Source: CAZMYM01 sp964620325 (lineage in GTDB: Bacteria; Bipolaricaulota; Bipolaricaulia; UBA7950; UBA9294). Taken from it: a stretch of DNA of 64,000 nucleotides. This document shows positions 33,142-42,659 of the stretch, one piece after another. Made by a program: the position numbers and the translations under genes. The notes beneath the pieces are model-generated. The model saw only the letters and a program-made list of their open reading frames with translations. It did not search any database and had not been told where the DNA came from. Numbering within the stretch: position 1 is the stretch's first letter; each line of letters starts with the position of its first letter. The stretch spans positions 13,912 to 77,911 of the forward strand of contig CAZUIM010000012.1 of NCBI GenBank assembly GCA_964620325.1. Reading direction: 5' to 3'.

Positions 33142-34401
33142 GTGGATCTAGGGCTCGGCATCATCATTGGATTCGTGGTCGGAGGACTGATCGCGTGGTT
33201 CGTGGCGAGCACGCGGGCGGCGTCGCGGCACTCGAATCTGCAGATTGCTCGCGCGAAGCTCGAAGAGGAGCTCCGCGCTGAGCGTGAGAAGGCGGCCTCG
33301 CTCGACGCGATCCAGGAGCACATGCGGGAGACGTTCACGACCCTCGCCCACCAGGCCCTCACCTCCAACGCCGACCAGCTCCTCGCGCGATCGCGCGATC
33401 AGCTGGAAGCCCTGTTGAAGCAAGTTCGGGGCGACTGGGGAACCCACAAGGAGGAGCTGAAGGGCCTTGTCGACCCACTGAACAAGGCCCTCGAGGCGAT
33501 CGATCGACAGGTTCACGACCTCGAACAGAAGCGGGAGGGGGCCTATCGCGCGCTCGGTGAACAGCTTCGCTCTCTCGGCGACGCCCAGAGCCAGCTCCGC
33601 CAGTCGACCGTCCGTCTGGAGCAATCGCTCAAATCGTCGACCGCCCGCGGCCGATGGGGCGAGCTACAGCTTCGCCGTGTCGTCGAGCTGGCCGGGATGA
33701 CGAAGCACGTCGACTTCTCGGAGCAGGTGGCGGCCGAGCAGGGGAGACCGGACATGATCGTCCGCCTCCCGAACGAGGGGATCCTTCCGATTGATGCGAA
33801 GACGCCGGCGAACGCGTACCTGGACGCGATGGAACTGGACGGCGATCAACGAACGCAGAAGCTGGTCGAACACGCGAAGGCGATGCGCTCTCGCGTGCAC
33901 GAGCTGTCGCGCAAGGCGTACATGGACCAGTTCGAGCGCGCCCCCGAGGTCGTCGTCATGTTCGTCCCGTTCGAATCGGCCCTGTCGGCCGCGTTCGAGC
34001 AGGATCCGGGCCTACTCGAGTATGGAATCGAACACAGGATTCTCGTCGCCTCGCCGGTCACCCTCCTCGCCCTCCTCCACGCCGCCGCGTTCGGCTGGCA
34101 GCAACACCACGTAGCGGAGAACGCCCGGCTGATCGCCGACCAGGGGCGGGAGCTCTACGGCCGATTCTTGAACGTCCTCAAACCGATCGGGGAGACCGGC
34201 GATCGACTCGGCAAGGCCGTCGACGCGTACAACCAAGCGGTCGGCTCGCTCGAGAGCCGACTCGTTCCGGCCCTCCGACGCCTTCGAGAATCGACGGTCG
34301 CCTCGAGCGAGATCCCCGACCTTCCGCCGATCGATCAGACCCCGCGCCTTCCGCTCGACGCGGAGGATGTGACCGACGACGACGACGGGACGACAGCGTA
34401 G
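33142..34401 (+). CDS. rmuC: DNA recombination protein RmuC
   Basis: Membrane-anchored, nuclease-fold protein that limits inversion at short inverted repeats in E. coli. It has 419 residues. One N-terminal TM (about 3-22), a long coiled coil (about 35-165), then the PD-(D/E)xK-like core: RGRWGELQLRRVVELAGM, PDMIVRLPNEGILPIDAKTPANAYL (catalytic Asp and the IDAK element) and a C-terminal helical part. GTG at 33142 has GGAGGG upstream and starts exactly at the TM; the longer frame is an artefact. Confidence 0.9.
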   Translation: MDLGLGIIIGFVVGGLIAWFVASTRAASRHSNLQIARAKLEEELRAEREKAASLDAIQEHMRETFTTLAHQALTSNADQLLARSRDQLEALLKQVRGDWGTHKEELKGLVDPLNKALEAIDRQVHDLEQKREGAYRALGEQLRSLGDAQSQLRQSTVRLEQSLKSSTARGRWGELQLRRVVELAGMTKHVDFSEQVAAEQGRPDMIVRLPNEGILPIDAKTPANAYLDAMELDGDQRTQKLVEHAKAMRSRVHELSRKAYMDQFERAPEVVVMFVPFESALSAAFEQDPGLLEYGIEHRILVASPVTLLALLHAAAFGWQQHHVAENARLIADQGRELYGRFLNVLKPIGETGDRLGKAVDAYNQAVGSLESRLVPALRRLRESTVASSEIPDLPPIDQTPRLPLDAEDVTDDDDGTTA

Positions 34402-34579
34402 TCGGTCCCCCGTCTCCGCGTTCGCTCCGGCCACGCCGGTTGGCGTGGGCGATCTTCGGCTCGAACTCCTTGCGGGGATCGCTCCACCGGGACCGAGCCA
34501 CGTTCAGGACAGAATCGAGGAGTCACTGGGGGATTCTTGCATCCCCGGCCGGTGTCTCGTACGCTGATTCTGATTCCCG
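34402..34579. other. intergenic region between rmuC and the phosphoesterase gene
   Basis: A 178-nt gap. The only structure seen is a small hairpin GGGGAT-TCTTGC-ATCCCC near 34528-34545. No convincing promoter or terminator is visible. Confidence 0.4.
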
Positions 34580-37500
34580 ATGAACAGACGAGCCTCGTTC
34601 CTGATTCTCGCTTCCCTCCTGTTGTTCACCGCCTCCGGCCACGCCGAGTTCCGGAAAGAGCCGTACCTGATCTACCCGGGCGAGCCGGACGAGATGTGGA
34701 TTCGATGGCAGACGACCGACAGCGGAACGTACACCCTAGATTGGGGGCGAACAACGGGCTACGAACTCGGATCGCAGCAATCGCGCCCGGATGAAAACCG
34801 ATACCACACGGTCCGATTGGAAGGCCTATCGCCGACCTCTCTGTACCAGTACCGCATTTCCGGAGGAGCGGCAGAGTTCAGTGGATCCTTCCGGGCCGCG
34901 GCGCAGGACTCGGCACGTAACATCACGTTCTATGGCCTCGCGGACACTCAGTACACCTCTACCTGCAAGCGAGCGTTTGCGGCACTTGCGGCCCATATCG
35001 GGCTCCCCCCGGGTTCGCCGAGCTTCGTCCTCCTCGCAGGGGACTGGGTTCAGACATCGGGAGGGCGGGATTGGGATTTCGATCTCCTTTACGAAACGGG
35101 ACTGAACTCGCTGATCGCCGCGAGCCATCCCCTGACCTCCTCGCTTCCCCTTCTGGGCTGTCTGGGGAACCACGATGTCGATCGCCTAGCGTTCCGAGGC
35201 ATCTTCGAGCAATGCTGGTCGTACCCGACCGTCGGGTCGATGTACTGGTCGTTCGACTTCGGACCCATCCACATTGCCGTCGTCGACCAGTACACCGATC
35301 TCTCCGAGGACAGCACGCAACGAGCCTGGCTTCTTCAGGATCTCGCCGAGGCCCGGAGTCGCCCTTGGACCATCCTTCTGATGCACGACCCTTGGGCCTC
35401 GGTAACCTCGGCGCTCTGGACTCAGTACCGGGAGTACGGAGTCGATCTGATTCTTGCCGGTCACAATCACCGCCACTCGTACGGCGTCTTCGACGAGATT
35501 CCCCTCCTCGTGATGACGGCAGCAAGCAAGTGTGACAACTCCTCGTGCGACTATATCCACCGAATGTACTACGAGTTCGACGTCCACGACCCCATCATGA
35601 CGATCCGAGCCTTCGACCTGCACGGAGCCCTCGAGTGGGAGGAACCCATCACCAGCCGCGACGCGGTCGCCGTCGCCGAGCCGGCGCCCATTCCTGAGCA
35701 TGAGGATCCGGAGACCGAAGAAGCGCAATCCGTCTCCGAGGCACCGCCCGAGGACGACACGGACGAACCCCGTTCTCTCGACTTCGATCGGATCGAGTGG
35801 CTGGCGAGCATCAACTACGACGAGAATCCGAACACGCCGGGAAACGACGCATGGATCGTCGAAGGATCGGACGACTCCGGTCAGTACTCCGGAATGGCTT
35901 GGGAAAGCCCCGAGTTCACGGACCTGAGCCTCAACGAACTCGACCGGTTCGATTGGAGCGGCGCCCGGGCGATTTCGATCACCCTCGGCGCAGATCCACC
36001 GATGGATATTGACGTCCGCGTGAGCGTAGCCGGTGAGTACTGCGGAAGAACCTGGCGGAACGCCCTCCCCGATCGCCCGCTCTTCGTCACCTCCGAGCCC
36101 CGGGAGTTCCTCTTCCCGGCCTCGGCCTTCTCCGAAGACCCGGACGGCCGCTGCGACGGACGGCTCGCCGAAGATGCCCTCGAAGGGACCTACTCGATCG
36201 TCCTATTCCCTTTCCCGCGCGCCGGCGAACTACGCGTCTACGAGGTCGAGATCCTCGAGTCGGTTCATGGGTCGATCGCGGATTCCGCGATTCATGCATC
36301 GCCTACGGTAGTCTGGAACGGCGAGCGCCTTCCGGTCCTCGACGACTTCTCCCGGAGCGACGGCCGCTCCCTCGGTGGGACAACGTGGTCCCTCGACCCC
36401 GACGCGCGCCTCCAGCCGGCCACAGACGGTGGAGGACTCCTGAAGCTGGCGAGCAATGAATCGGGCTCGACCGAGGCGGAGCTCCCGCTCGCAGGCCTTC
36501 CGCTCGACGACTACGACGGGTTCTACGTCCTCGCCAGTGGTCCTCTCGGAGGGCTGCTGGAGGCCGAGATCTCGATGACGTGCGAAGAGGAGCGCGTTGA
36601 GTCGGCGGCAGCCTTTCCGTTGAACCTGAACGAACCGATCCGGGAGTTCCGCATCCCGTTCCGTTCCGGCACCGGTCCCGAGCCGACCGGCGAGGTTCTC
36701 CATCTCGAGCTGCTCTCCACATATGGCCCGGCCGAGGCGTCGATCTACGAGGTCGGGCTCTACGTCGAGGAAGCGCCCAAGACGGAGCGCGCGGAGGCCG
36801 TCGTCTGGATCACACCGTTACCCTCCCCGGACGAGTCGATCACCCGAATCCCGGCCGAGTCCGAAGCGATCGACGGGCTGACGTACTTGGGCAATCCGTT
36901 CGACCGTCGATTCCCCGATCGCTCCGGCTGGGAGAACGCTCGGTCGGTCTGGGACATGCAACGCTGGGGGGATCGGATCTATCTTGCACATGGGGACGCC
37001 TACAGCAATGCGGGACCGACGGACGTCTGGTTCTACGATCTGACTGGCAACACGTTCATCAACGAGGCAACGATCGATGAGGAGGAGATCAGGCGCTTCG
37101 TCGCTTCCGACGGATCGCTCTTCATCCCCGGCTTCGACCCTCGGGAGCCGGATGATCCTCGCGAGTGGGCATCGGGAAATCTGTACCTCCTCGACGAGAG
37201 CGTGTGGCAGAAGCTGCGGACGATTCCATGGGGCCTCCACGCGTACGACGCCCTGTCGACTGACGGGTTGCTGTTCGTCTCGGGGGACGGCTCGGAGGCG
37301 TTCGTCGAACGGGGGGAGGGCCGGATGGCGTTCGTTCATACCTCGGAAGATGGGGGACAGACATGGCAGCTCCACTATCCGGACGGGGTCAATCGAATCG
37401 AAGAGCTGTTCGAGCTGAACGGCTCGGTCTACGCCTCCGGCGCGTACGATTCGGTGTTCCTCCGATGGACCGGAACGTCATTCTCGGCGGTCGACGTCGA

Positions 37501-38023
37501 GCCCTTCCCCGGCCTTCCCGCCTTCACCGAGGCTCACGTCGCCGAATCGAACGCCCCTTCGCTCCCCCCCGACTGGAGGGGCGATCCCGCGGCCATGATC
37601 CGGGCCAGTCACGCCACACAATGGCTTGACGGCGTCCTCTATCTCTGTTCGTTCCCCCGCCGACGCCAGCCGATCGAGACGAATGACTTCCGATTCGTGC
37701 CGGAGACCCTTGGCCTCTACCACGCGACGGGATTCGCAGACGGCGAGATCGAACGGCTCGATTTCCTTCCCTCGGACATGATGGCCCGCGACCTCGTCGT
37801 CCGTGACGACGTTGCATACATCCTTGCGGTCGGGAAGGAGATCGACTCGGTTCGCGCTGCGGTCTACCGCGCGGTCTCTCCTGACTGTTGGGAGGTCGTC
37901 TTCGCGCCCGATCGGATGCCGGGGCCCGTCTTCTCGATGGAGGTCGTCGACGAGTCGATCCTCTTCGGCCTCGGCGGCCCGAGCGTCGAGAGCGGGGGGA
38001 TCTACCGGCTCGATCTTCCTTGA
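34580..38023 (+). CDS. large secreted purple-acid-phosphatase-like metallophosphoesterase
   Basis: A 1147-residue exported multi-domain protein. Signal peptide about 1-22. A Fn3-like domain (about 25-108) precedes a calcineurin-type phosphoesterase domain (about 112-355): YGLADTQY, LLAGDWVQ, CLGNHDVD, LLMHDPW and the GHNHRHSYG metal motif, the order seen in purple acid phosphatases. An acidic Glu/Pro linker (about 365-400) leads to two beta-sandwich-like domains (about 400-540 and 590-750) and a C-terminal propeller-like region (about 780-1147) with an Asp-box TSEDGGQTW. It is surface-located or released; the substrate is unknown. No neighbour hints at a pathway. This is by far the longest gene in the window. 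Confidence 0.8.
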   Translation: MNRRASFLILASLLLFTASGHAEFRKEPYLIYPGEPDEMWIRWQTTDSGTYTLDWGRTTGYELGSQQSRPDENRYHTVRLEGLSPTSLYQYRISGGAAEFSGSFRAAAQDSARNITFYGLADTQYTSTCKRAFAALAAHIGLPPGSPSFVLLAGDWVQTSGGRDWDFDLLYETGLNSLIAASHPLTSSLPLLGCLGNHDVDRLAFRGIFEQCWSYPTVGSMYWSFDFGPIHIAVVDQYTDLSEDSTQRAWLLQDLAEARSRPWTILLMHDPWASVTSALWTQYREYGVDLILAGHNHRHSYGVFDEIPLLVMTAASKCDNSSCDYIHRMYYEFDVHDPIMTIRAFDLHGALEWEEPITSRDAVAVAEPAPIPEHEDPETEEAQSVSEAPPEDDTDEPRSLDFDRIEWLASINYDENPNTPGNDAWIVEGSDDSGQYSGMAWESPEFTDLSLNELDRFDWSGARAISITLGADPPMDIDVRVSVAGEYCGRTWRNALPDRPLFVTSEPREFLFPASAFSEDPDGRCDGRLAEDALEGTYSIVLFPFPRAGELRVYEVEILESVHGSIADSAIHASPTVVWNGERLPVLDDFSRSDGRSLGGTTWSLDPDARLQPATDGGGLLKLASNESGSTEAELPLAGLPLDDYDGFYVLASGPLGGLLEAEISMTCEEERVESAAAFPLNLNEPIREFRIPFRSGTGPEPTGEVLHLELLSTYGPAEASIYEVGLYVEEAPKTERAEAVVWITPLPSPDESITRIPAESEAIDGLTYLGNPFDRRFPDRSGWENARSVWDMQRWGDRIYLAHGDAYSNAGPTDVWFYDLTGNTFINEATIDEEEIRRFVASDGSLFIPGFDPREPDDPREWASGNLYLLDESVWQKLRTIPWGLHAYDALSTDGLLFVSGDGSEAFVERGEGRMAFVHTSEDGGQTWQLHYPDGVNRIEELFELNGSVYASGAYDSVFLRWTGTSFSAVDVEPFPGLPAFTEAHVAESNAPSLPPDWRGDPAAMIRASHATQWLDGVLYLCSFPRRRQPIETNDFRFVPETLGLYHATGFADGEIERLDFLPSDMMARDLVVRDDVAYILAVGKEIDSVRAAVYRAVSPDCWEVVFAPDRMPGPVFSMEVVDESILFGLGGPSVESGGIYRLDLP

Positions 38024-38085
38024 ACCCCTGAATCCGGACCGGACGTCGCCCGAGCGGCGTCGGATTGATCCGTGCAGTCCGGGAG

Positions 38086-38865
38086 CTAGAGGTCGAACGC
38101 GGCCAACATCGGCGCGTGATCGGACGGTCTCTCAGCCTCGCGCGGTTCGAGGTCGATCCACGCCTTCGTCGATCGATCGGCAAGGGGCCTCGTGGCATGG
38201 ATGTGATCGATCCGCCAGCCCTTCCCCGCAGCGACGCCGTCCTTCGTTCGGTAGTCGTAGTAGCTGTAGCGGCCAGGCTCCGGAGCGTGTTTCCGGAAGA
38301 CGTCGACAAACCCCCAACTCTTCACGTCGTCGAGCGCCTCGGTCACGCGCGGGTTGAAGCAGACGTGGCCCATCAACCGCTTCGGATCCCAGACGTCGAT
38401 CGCCTTCGGCGCCACGTTCAGATCGCCGACCCAAAGGATCGGCCGCTCCGACGAGAAATGTGCATCGAAGAAGGTCCGTAGACGCTCGAACCACGCGAGC
38501 TTGTACGCGTACATCGGATGGTCGATCTCCCTCCCCTGAGGGACGTAGGTGTTGACGATCGGGATTCCGCAAACCTCGCCGACGATCAGCCGTGCTTCGT
38601 CGCTCGGTCCGTCGTCGTCGAACCCGAACCGGGCGTTCTCGATCGGCTCCCGCGACAGGATCGCGACACCGTTGTACGACTTCTCCCCTCGGAAGGTGAC
38701 CCGATAGCCGACCTCCTCCACCGCCTCTCGCGGGAACTGCGGATCCTGAACCTTCGTCTCCTGAAGACAGACGACGTCCGGAGCGACCCGGTCGAGCCAA
38801 GGGAGCACTGCGTACAGGCGGGAGCGGATCGAATTGACGTTCCAGGTCGCGACGACGAAACGCAT
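38086..38865 (-). CDS. xthA: exodeoxyribonuclease III
   Basis: AP endonuclease/3'-exonuclease of base-excision repair, 259 residues. Family motifs: TWNVNSIRSRL (metal Asn), CLQETKVQD (metal Glu), the YNGVAILS stretch, GDLNVAP, and the C-terminal RIDHIHATRPL and SDHAPMLAAF (catalytic His). It is complete. It is the last gene of a five-gene minus-strand run, 4 nt after the Nif3-like gene. Confidence 0.94.
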   Translation of the reverse strand: MRFVVATWNVNSIRSRLYAVLPWLDRVAPDVVCLQETKVQDPQFPREAVEEVGYRVTFRGEKSYNGVAILSREPIENARFGFDDDGPSDEARLIVGEVCGIPIVNTYVPQGREIDHPMYAYKLAWFERLRTFFDAHFSSERPILWVGDLNVAPKAIDVWDPKRLMGHVCFNPRVTEALDDVKSWGFVDVFRKHAPEPGRYSYYDYRTKDGVAAGKGWRIDHIHATRPLADRSTKAWIDLEPREAERPSDHAPMLAAFDL

Positions 38866-38869
38866 GCAC

Positions 38870-39694
38870 CTATCCGGGAAGAATCCCGCTGAAGGTCGTG
38901 ACCTCCAGTCCCTCGGATCGAAGCCGTTCGACGTACGGGTTGATCCCGATCGAGTCGCTGGCGATGTGCCCGGTGACGATCAGGTTCTTGTCGGAACCGA
39001 CCTCCTGGCGCAGCCGTTTCGCATCCTCCGGGCGGCAGTGGATGTAGAGGACCGTGTCGACTCCGTGGTCGAAGTAAGCCCTGGCGACCGGATAGCCGCC
39101 GTTCGTTCCGGCCCCGTGTGACATCACAACCCGGCCGACGCGGTTGCCCGCGCTGCCGACGCGTACCTCGATCTCCGTCTCGGCGCTGCGGAATTCGCCG
39201 AAGCTCGCACGCAGGGTTTCGATCAGCTCCCCGACCGTCCGCTCCGGATCGAACGACTCCACCACCTCCGCCAATCGCCGCCTCCCGATCTCGTCGAGCG
39301 GCGTGTGGATGTTCAAGTACGGCATTCCGAGAAGCCTCGCCACGGACGGCGCGTGGTCGTAGTTCTCCATCGAGGCGAGGACGCGCCTCGACTCGACGGT
39401 CTCCTCCATCGTGGCCCGAGCGACGTCCGGCGGAACCCCCGCCTTCACCATCTGGTCGACGTGTCGGAGGAGCACCTCATGATACCGGAGGATCGACCGT
39501 CCGGCGCGCGGATGGTGAGCGATCGCGCAGTCGTACCCCAAATCCTGAGCGATCTTCAGCTCGGCCTGCTTCAGATCGATCCCGATCAAGATCCGCTCGA
39601 TCCCGTCACCGGGATGGTGGATCGAGCTGTCTCCGGGAATCTTGGTCAAACCGGCCATCTCGAGCGCGATCGCCATCAATCGTTCCGTGTTCAC
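38870..39694 (-). CDS. Nif3/DUF34-like dinuclear metal protein
   Basis: A 274-residue protein of the NIF3 type. Two histidine clusters that build the dinuclear metal site are visible: CAIAHHPRAG (about 56-65) and the C-terminal VTGHIASDSIG, with SHGAGTNGG between. An N-terminal pattern (ILIGIDLKQAELKIAQDLGYD) fits the Nif3 first strand-helix. The function of the family is unresolved. GTG at 39694 overlaps the preceding stop (GTGA) and is preceded by AAGGAGGAG. Length and layout are atypical for YbgI, so it may be a distinct subfamily. Confidence 0.75.
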   Translation of the reverse strand: MNTERLMAIALEMAGLTKIPGDSSIHHPGDGIERILIGIDLKQAELKIAQDLGYDCAIAHHPRAGRSILRYHEVLLRHVDQMVKAGVPPDVARATMEETVESRRVLASMENYDHAPSVARLLGMPYLNIHTPLDEIGRRRLAEVVESFDPERTVGELIETLRASFGEFRSAETEIEVRVGSAGNRVGRVVMSHGAGTNGGYPVARAYFDHGVDTVLYIHCRPEDAKRLRQEVGSDKNLIVTGHIASDSIGINPYVERLRSEGLEVTTFSGILPG

Positions 39695-41481
39695 GCATCT
39701 CCTCCTTCTGTAGACACTTCGCCATTCTCACACGGCTCGAACGGAGCCGGGCTGAATCCCCGGAGACTCGATCCCCCCACGAACTCGCGGACGATCGAGT
39801 TCGACGGAATGCTCTCCGTCCCATAGGGATCGAACCACCGGAGCAGATCGAGGAGGCGCTCCGCTTCCAGCCGCAGCCCGGACTCGCGGATCTGCAGCAG
39901 ATGGGGTTCCACGAACGGCTTCAGCACGGAGAGCTCGTAACAGAGCGCCGAATTAAACATCACGTCGGCCGTCTCCTGGTTCGGGAAGATGTTCGCCTTC
40001 TCCCCTCGACGGACGTTCTCCCAGACGCTCAAGGTCTCCGATGCGGAGTACCCTCGGAAGACTGCGTCCCGAACGATCCGCCGGATCAGCCGTGTGTCGG
40101 TCGTCGAGACTCGGTTATGGATGTCGAGATTCAGCTGCGTCAACGCACTGACGAAGACGCGGATGCTCGTGTCCGGCATGTCGCGGGGGAGAATCTCCGG
40201 GCTGAGGGCGTGAATCCCCTCGACCAAGAGGATCTGACTCCTTCCGAGTCGGAGCGTCTCCCCCTGAACGCGTTCTCCGCTCCGAAAATCGAACCGCGGA
40301 AGACGCACGCATTCGCCTCGGACGAGCCGCTGCAAGTCCCGCCGGAACTGCTCGACATCGAGAACGTCGAGCGATTCCAGATCGATCTCGTCTCCGAACC
40401 TCGCGCGAAGCTGCGCGTGCGGAATGTAGTACTCGTCCATCCCGAGCGGGTATGGATGCAGGCCATCGGCCATCAGTTGGATCGCCAACCGCTTGCTGAA
40501 CGTCGTCTTCCCCGAACCGGACGGCCCGGCGATGAAGACGACCTGGATCTCGCCGTCGATCCGATCTCTGACCCGCTCGGCAATCTCCGCGATCCGCTTC
40601 TCGTGGAGTGCCTCGGCGACGAGGATGACCTGCTCGATCCTCCCCGATCGAATCGCCTCGTTCAGGGATGCCACGTCTCGCATCCGCAAGAGCGTCAGCC
40701 ACTCCCCGTACTCCTCGAAGACCTCCTGCAACGCCGTGAACGATTGGGCCGGCAGAAGCTCCGCCGGCGCATCGCGCCGAGGGAATCGGAGGATGAACCC
40801 AACCGGGAACGATTCGAGTGCGAAGGTCCTCAGCGGGCCGGTCGACGGCGCCATCACGCCGGGGAAGTAGTCGGAGACACCGTTCAGGGTGTGGAGGTAG
40901 AAGGTCTGCGGCTCGTGAGCGCAGAGGCGGCGGGTCTTCCACTCCTCGCCGCGATCGGCGAAGAACGTCCTGATCTCGTCGAGGGTGCAACGTCGCCGCT
41001 CGATCGGCCGATCCTCCTCGACGAGCTCACGCATCCGCCCCTCGATGCGCTCCAGCTCCTCCTCCGCGAACGGCCCGCGCCCGGCAACGCGGCAAGCGTA
41101 GCCGCCATACGGAACCGAGTAGTCGATGTGGATCGTCGCGTCCGGGAAGAGCTCGGAGGCCGCGACGAGGAGGACGAACGACAGGCTGCGGCGGTAGATG
41201 CGGATTCCGGCCGAATCGGAGACGAAGACGGGTTCGACGTCGAGGTCCCGCTCCACCGGAATCGTGAGGCTCTGGAGTTCACCGCCGATGATCGCCGCAA
41301 TCGGCGGAACCTCGTCGTTCGGATGAGCGACGCGAAGGATCTCGACGAGCGGTGTCCCGCGCGGCGCATCGTAGATACGTCCGTCGGGAAGCCTTACTTG
41401 AACCTCCTCCCGGAGGACGCCGCGACGGACCTTGGAGGGACCGACGTCTTCCGCAGACATCGGGCTCACCGCCTCATCCAC
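39691..41481 (-). CDS. nucleoside (uridine-type) kinase fused to TGS and ThrRS-like second domain
   Basis: A 596-residue fusion found in several thermophilic and anaerobic lineages. Residues about 25-95 are a TGS domain (VQVRLPDGRIYDAPRGTPL). Residues about 95-285 resemble the editing-associated second additional domain of threonyl-tRNA synthetase (HIDYSVPYGGYACRV, ERIEGRMRELVEED). Residues about 310-560 are a P-loop uridine kinase: GPSGSGKTTFSKRL, DEYYIP, LVEGIHALSP and RRIVRDAVFRGYSA. It probably phosphorylates a nucleoside; the TGS/SAD part may sense RNA or nucleotides. The start could be 41481 or ATG 41460. It overlaps acuC by 8 nt and the Nif3-like gene by 4 nt. Confidence 0.85.
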   Translation of the reverse strand: MDEAVSPMSAEDVGPSKVRRGVLREEVQVRLPDGRIYDAPRGTPLVEILRVAHPNDEVPPIAAIIGGELQSLTIPVERDLDVEPVFVSDSAGIRIYRRSLSFVLLVAASELFPDATIHIDYSVPYGGYACRVAGRGPFAEEELERIEGRMRELVEEDRPIERRRCTLDEIRTFFADRGEEWKTRRLCAHEPQTFYLHTLNGVSDYFPGVMAPSTGPLRTFALESFPVGFILRFPRRDAPAELLPAQSFTALQEVFEEYGEWLTLLRMRDVASLNEAIRSGRIEQVILVAEALHEKRIAEIAERVRDRIDGEIQVVFIAGPSGSGKTTFSKRLAIQLMADGLHPYPLGMDEYYIPHAQLRARFGDEIDLESLDVLDVEQFRRDLQRLVRGECVRLPRFDFRSGERVQGETLRLGRSQILLVEGIHALSPEILPRDMPDTSIRVFVSALTQLNLDIHNRVSTTDTRLIRRIVRDAVFRGYSASETLSVWENVRRGEKANIFPNQETADVMFNSALCYELSVLKPFVEPHLLQIRESGLRLEAERLLDLLRWFDPYGTESIPSNSIVREFVGGSSLRGFSPAPFEPCENGEVSTEGGDA

Positions 41482-42631
41482 GCCGTCCCTCGCTCAACAC
41501 CGGGAAGACGGTCGCCCGAAGTCGATCGATCGTGCCCTGCAAATCCTCGAGGACGGCCGGCGGCGTCGGCTCCGGCTCGGTCGGACCGCGAAGGTTCGAG
41601 ATCGATACCCCATAGGCGGCCGCACGGGTCGCCCAGTCGGTCGGGATCTCGTCGGGGAGATCGACTCCGACCATTGCGCCCCACGCGAGCGTCCACGCAC
41701 GGGCGACGTTCCCCACGTCATACCCGCCGCCTCCGAACGCAAGCCACGGGAGATCGAGCGCGCGGAACTGTTGTACCGAGCGCTCGAAGCATCGCAGACT
41801 GATCCGGAGGTTCGCCACGGCATCGCCGAGGATCGCGTCCGCACCGAACTGCGTCGCGATGACATCGGGCTCGTAGAGATCCAATGCCGGGAGGATCACC
41901 TGTTCGAAGACCAGATCGTACGCTGCGTCCCCTGCTCCCGGCTGCAGCGGCACGTTGACCGCATATCCCTTTCCGGGTCCGTCTCCGATCTCCTCGACGA
42001 ACCCGGAACCGGGGAAGATCGTGAACCCAGACTGATGAACCGAAATCGTCAGAATGTCGCTCCGAGTGAAGAACGCGTGCTCGACACCGTCGCCGTGATG
42101 CGCGTCGATGTCGATGTAGGCGACCCGCTTCCCAGCTCGGAGGAGGGCGTGGAGCGCCAGCACGATGTCGTTGATGTGGCAGAATCCGGAAGCACGCGCA
42201 GGCATTGCGTGGTGAAGACCACCGGCCATGTTGAACGCCCTGCGAGCCCGCCCGGCGACGATCGCCTCGGCGCAGTCGATCGATGCCCCGGCGACGGACA
42301 TCGCCCAATCGTAGACGTCTGGAAACGCCGGGTTGTCTGGCGTCCCGAGGCCGTGTGCAAAGAGGTTCGGAACCCACATCCCCGAGCTCGCCAGGCGGAG
42401 CGTCTCGAGATATCCTCGGGAATGAAAGACACCGGCCTCCTCTTCGGTCGCCTCGCGAGGCGCCAGAAGAGAAACGCCGTCCAATCGGGTCAATCCCAAG
42501 GACTCCAGAAGCTCGTACGTTAGCCCAAGTCGGTAGATCTTGAACGGATGCCCCGCACCGAAGTCGAAGCAAAGCAACGACGTCGGATCGACCAACGTCG
42601 CCTTCACCTCACTCGAAACTCGCTCCGTCAT
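41474..42631 (-). CDS. acuC: histone deacetylase-superfamily protein, AcuC type
   Basis: Zn-dependent acetyl-lysine deacetylase family; AcuC deacetylates and activates acetyl-CoA synthetase in Bacillus. It has 385 residues. Motifs: GGLHHAMPARASGFCHIND (tandem catalytic His), YIDIDAHHGDGVEHAF (Asp and His zinc ligands), TISVHQSGFTIFPG, TQFGADAI (second zinc Asp) and the GGGGYDVGNVARAW transition-state Tyr. ATG at 42631 is preferred over the GTG immediately before it, with AAGGGAG upstream. No acs gene is in the window, so its target is unknown. Confidence 0.88.
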   Translation of the reverse strand: MTERVSSEVKATLVDPTSLLCFDFGAGHPFKIYRLGLTYELLESLGLTRLDGVSLLAPREATEEEAGVFHSRGYLETLRLASSGMWVPNLFAHGLGTPDNPAFPDVYDWAMSVAGASIDCAEAIVAGRARRAFNMAGGLHHAMPARASGFCHINDIVLALHALLRAGKRVAYIDIDAHHGDGVEHAFFTRSDILTISVHQSGFTIFPGSGFVEEIGDGPGKGYAVNVPLQPGAGDAAYDLVFEQVILPALDLYEPDVIATQFGADAILGDAVANLRISLRCFERSVQQFRALDLPWLAFGGGGYDVGNVARAWTLAWGAMVGVDLPDEIPTDWATRAAAYGVSISNLRGPTEPEPTPPAVLEDLQGTIDRLRATVFPVLSEGRRG

Positions 42632-42659
42632 CACGTCTCTCCCTTCAGGGCACGGCCGG

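Noticed and set aside
39118..41802. 894-codon open frame on plus, antisense to the TGS-uridine kinase and acuC genes
   Set aside because: Composition (Arg/Ser/Pro-rich) is typical of GC-rich antisense frames; the opposite strand encodes conserved domains throughout.
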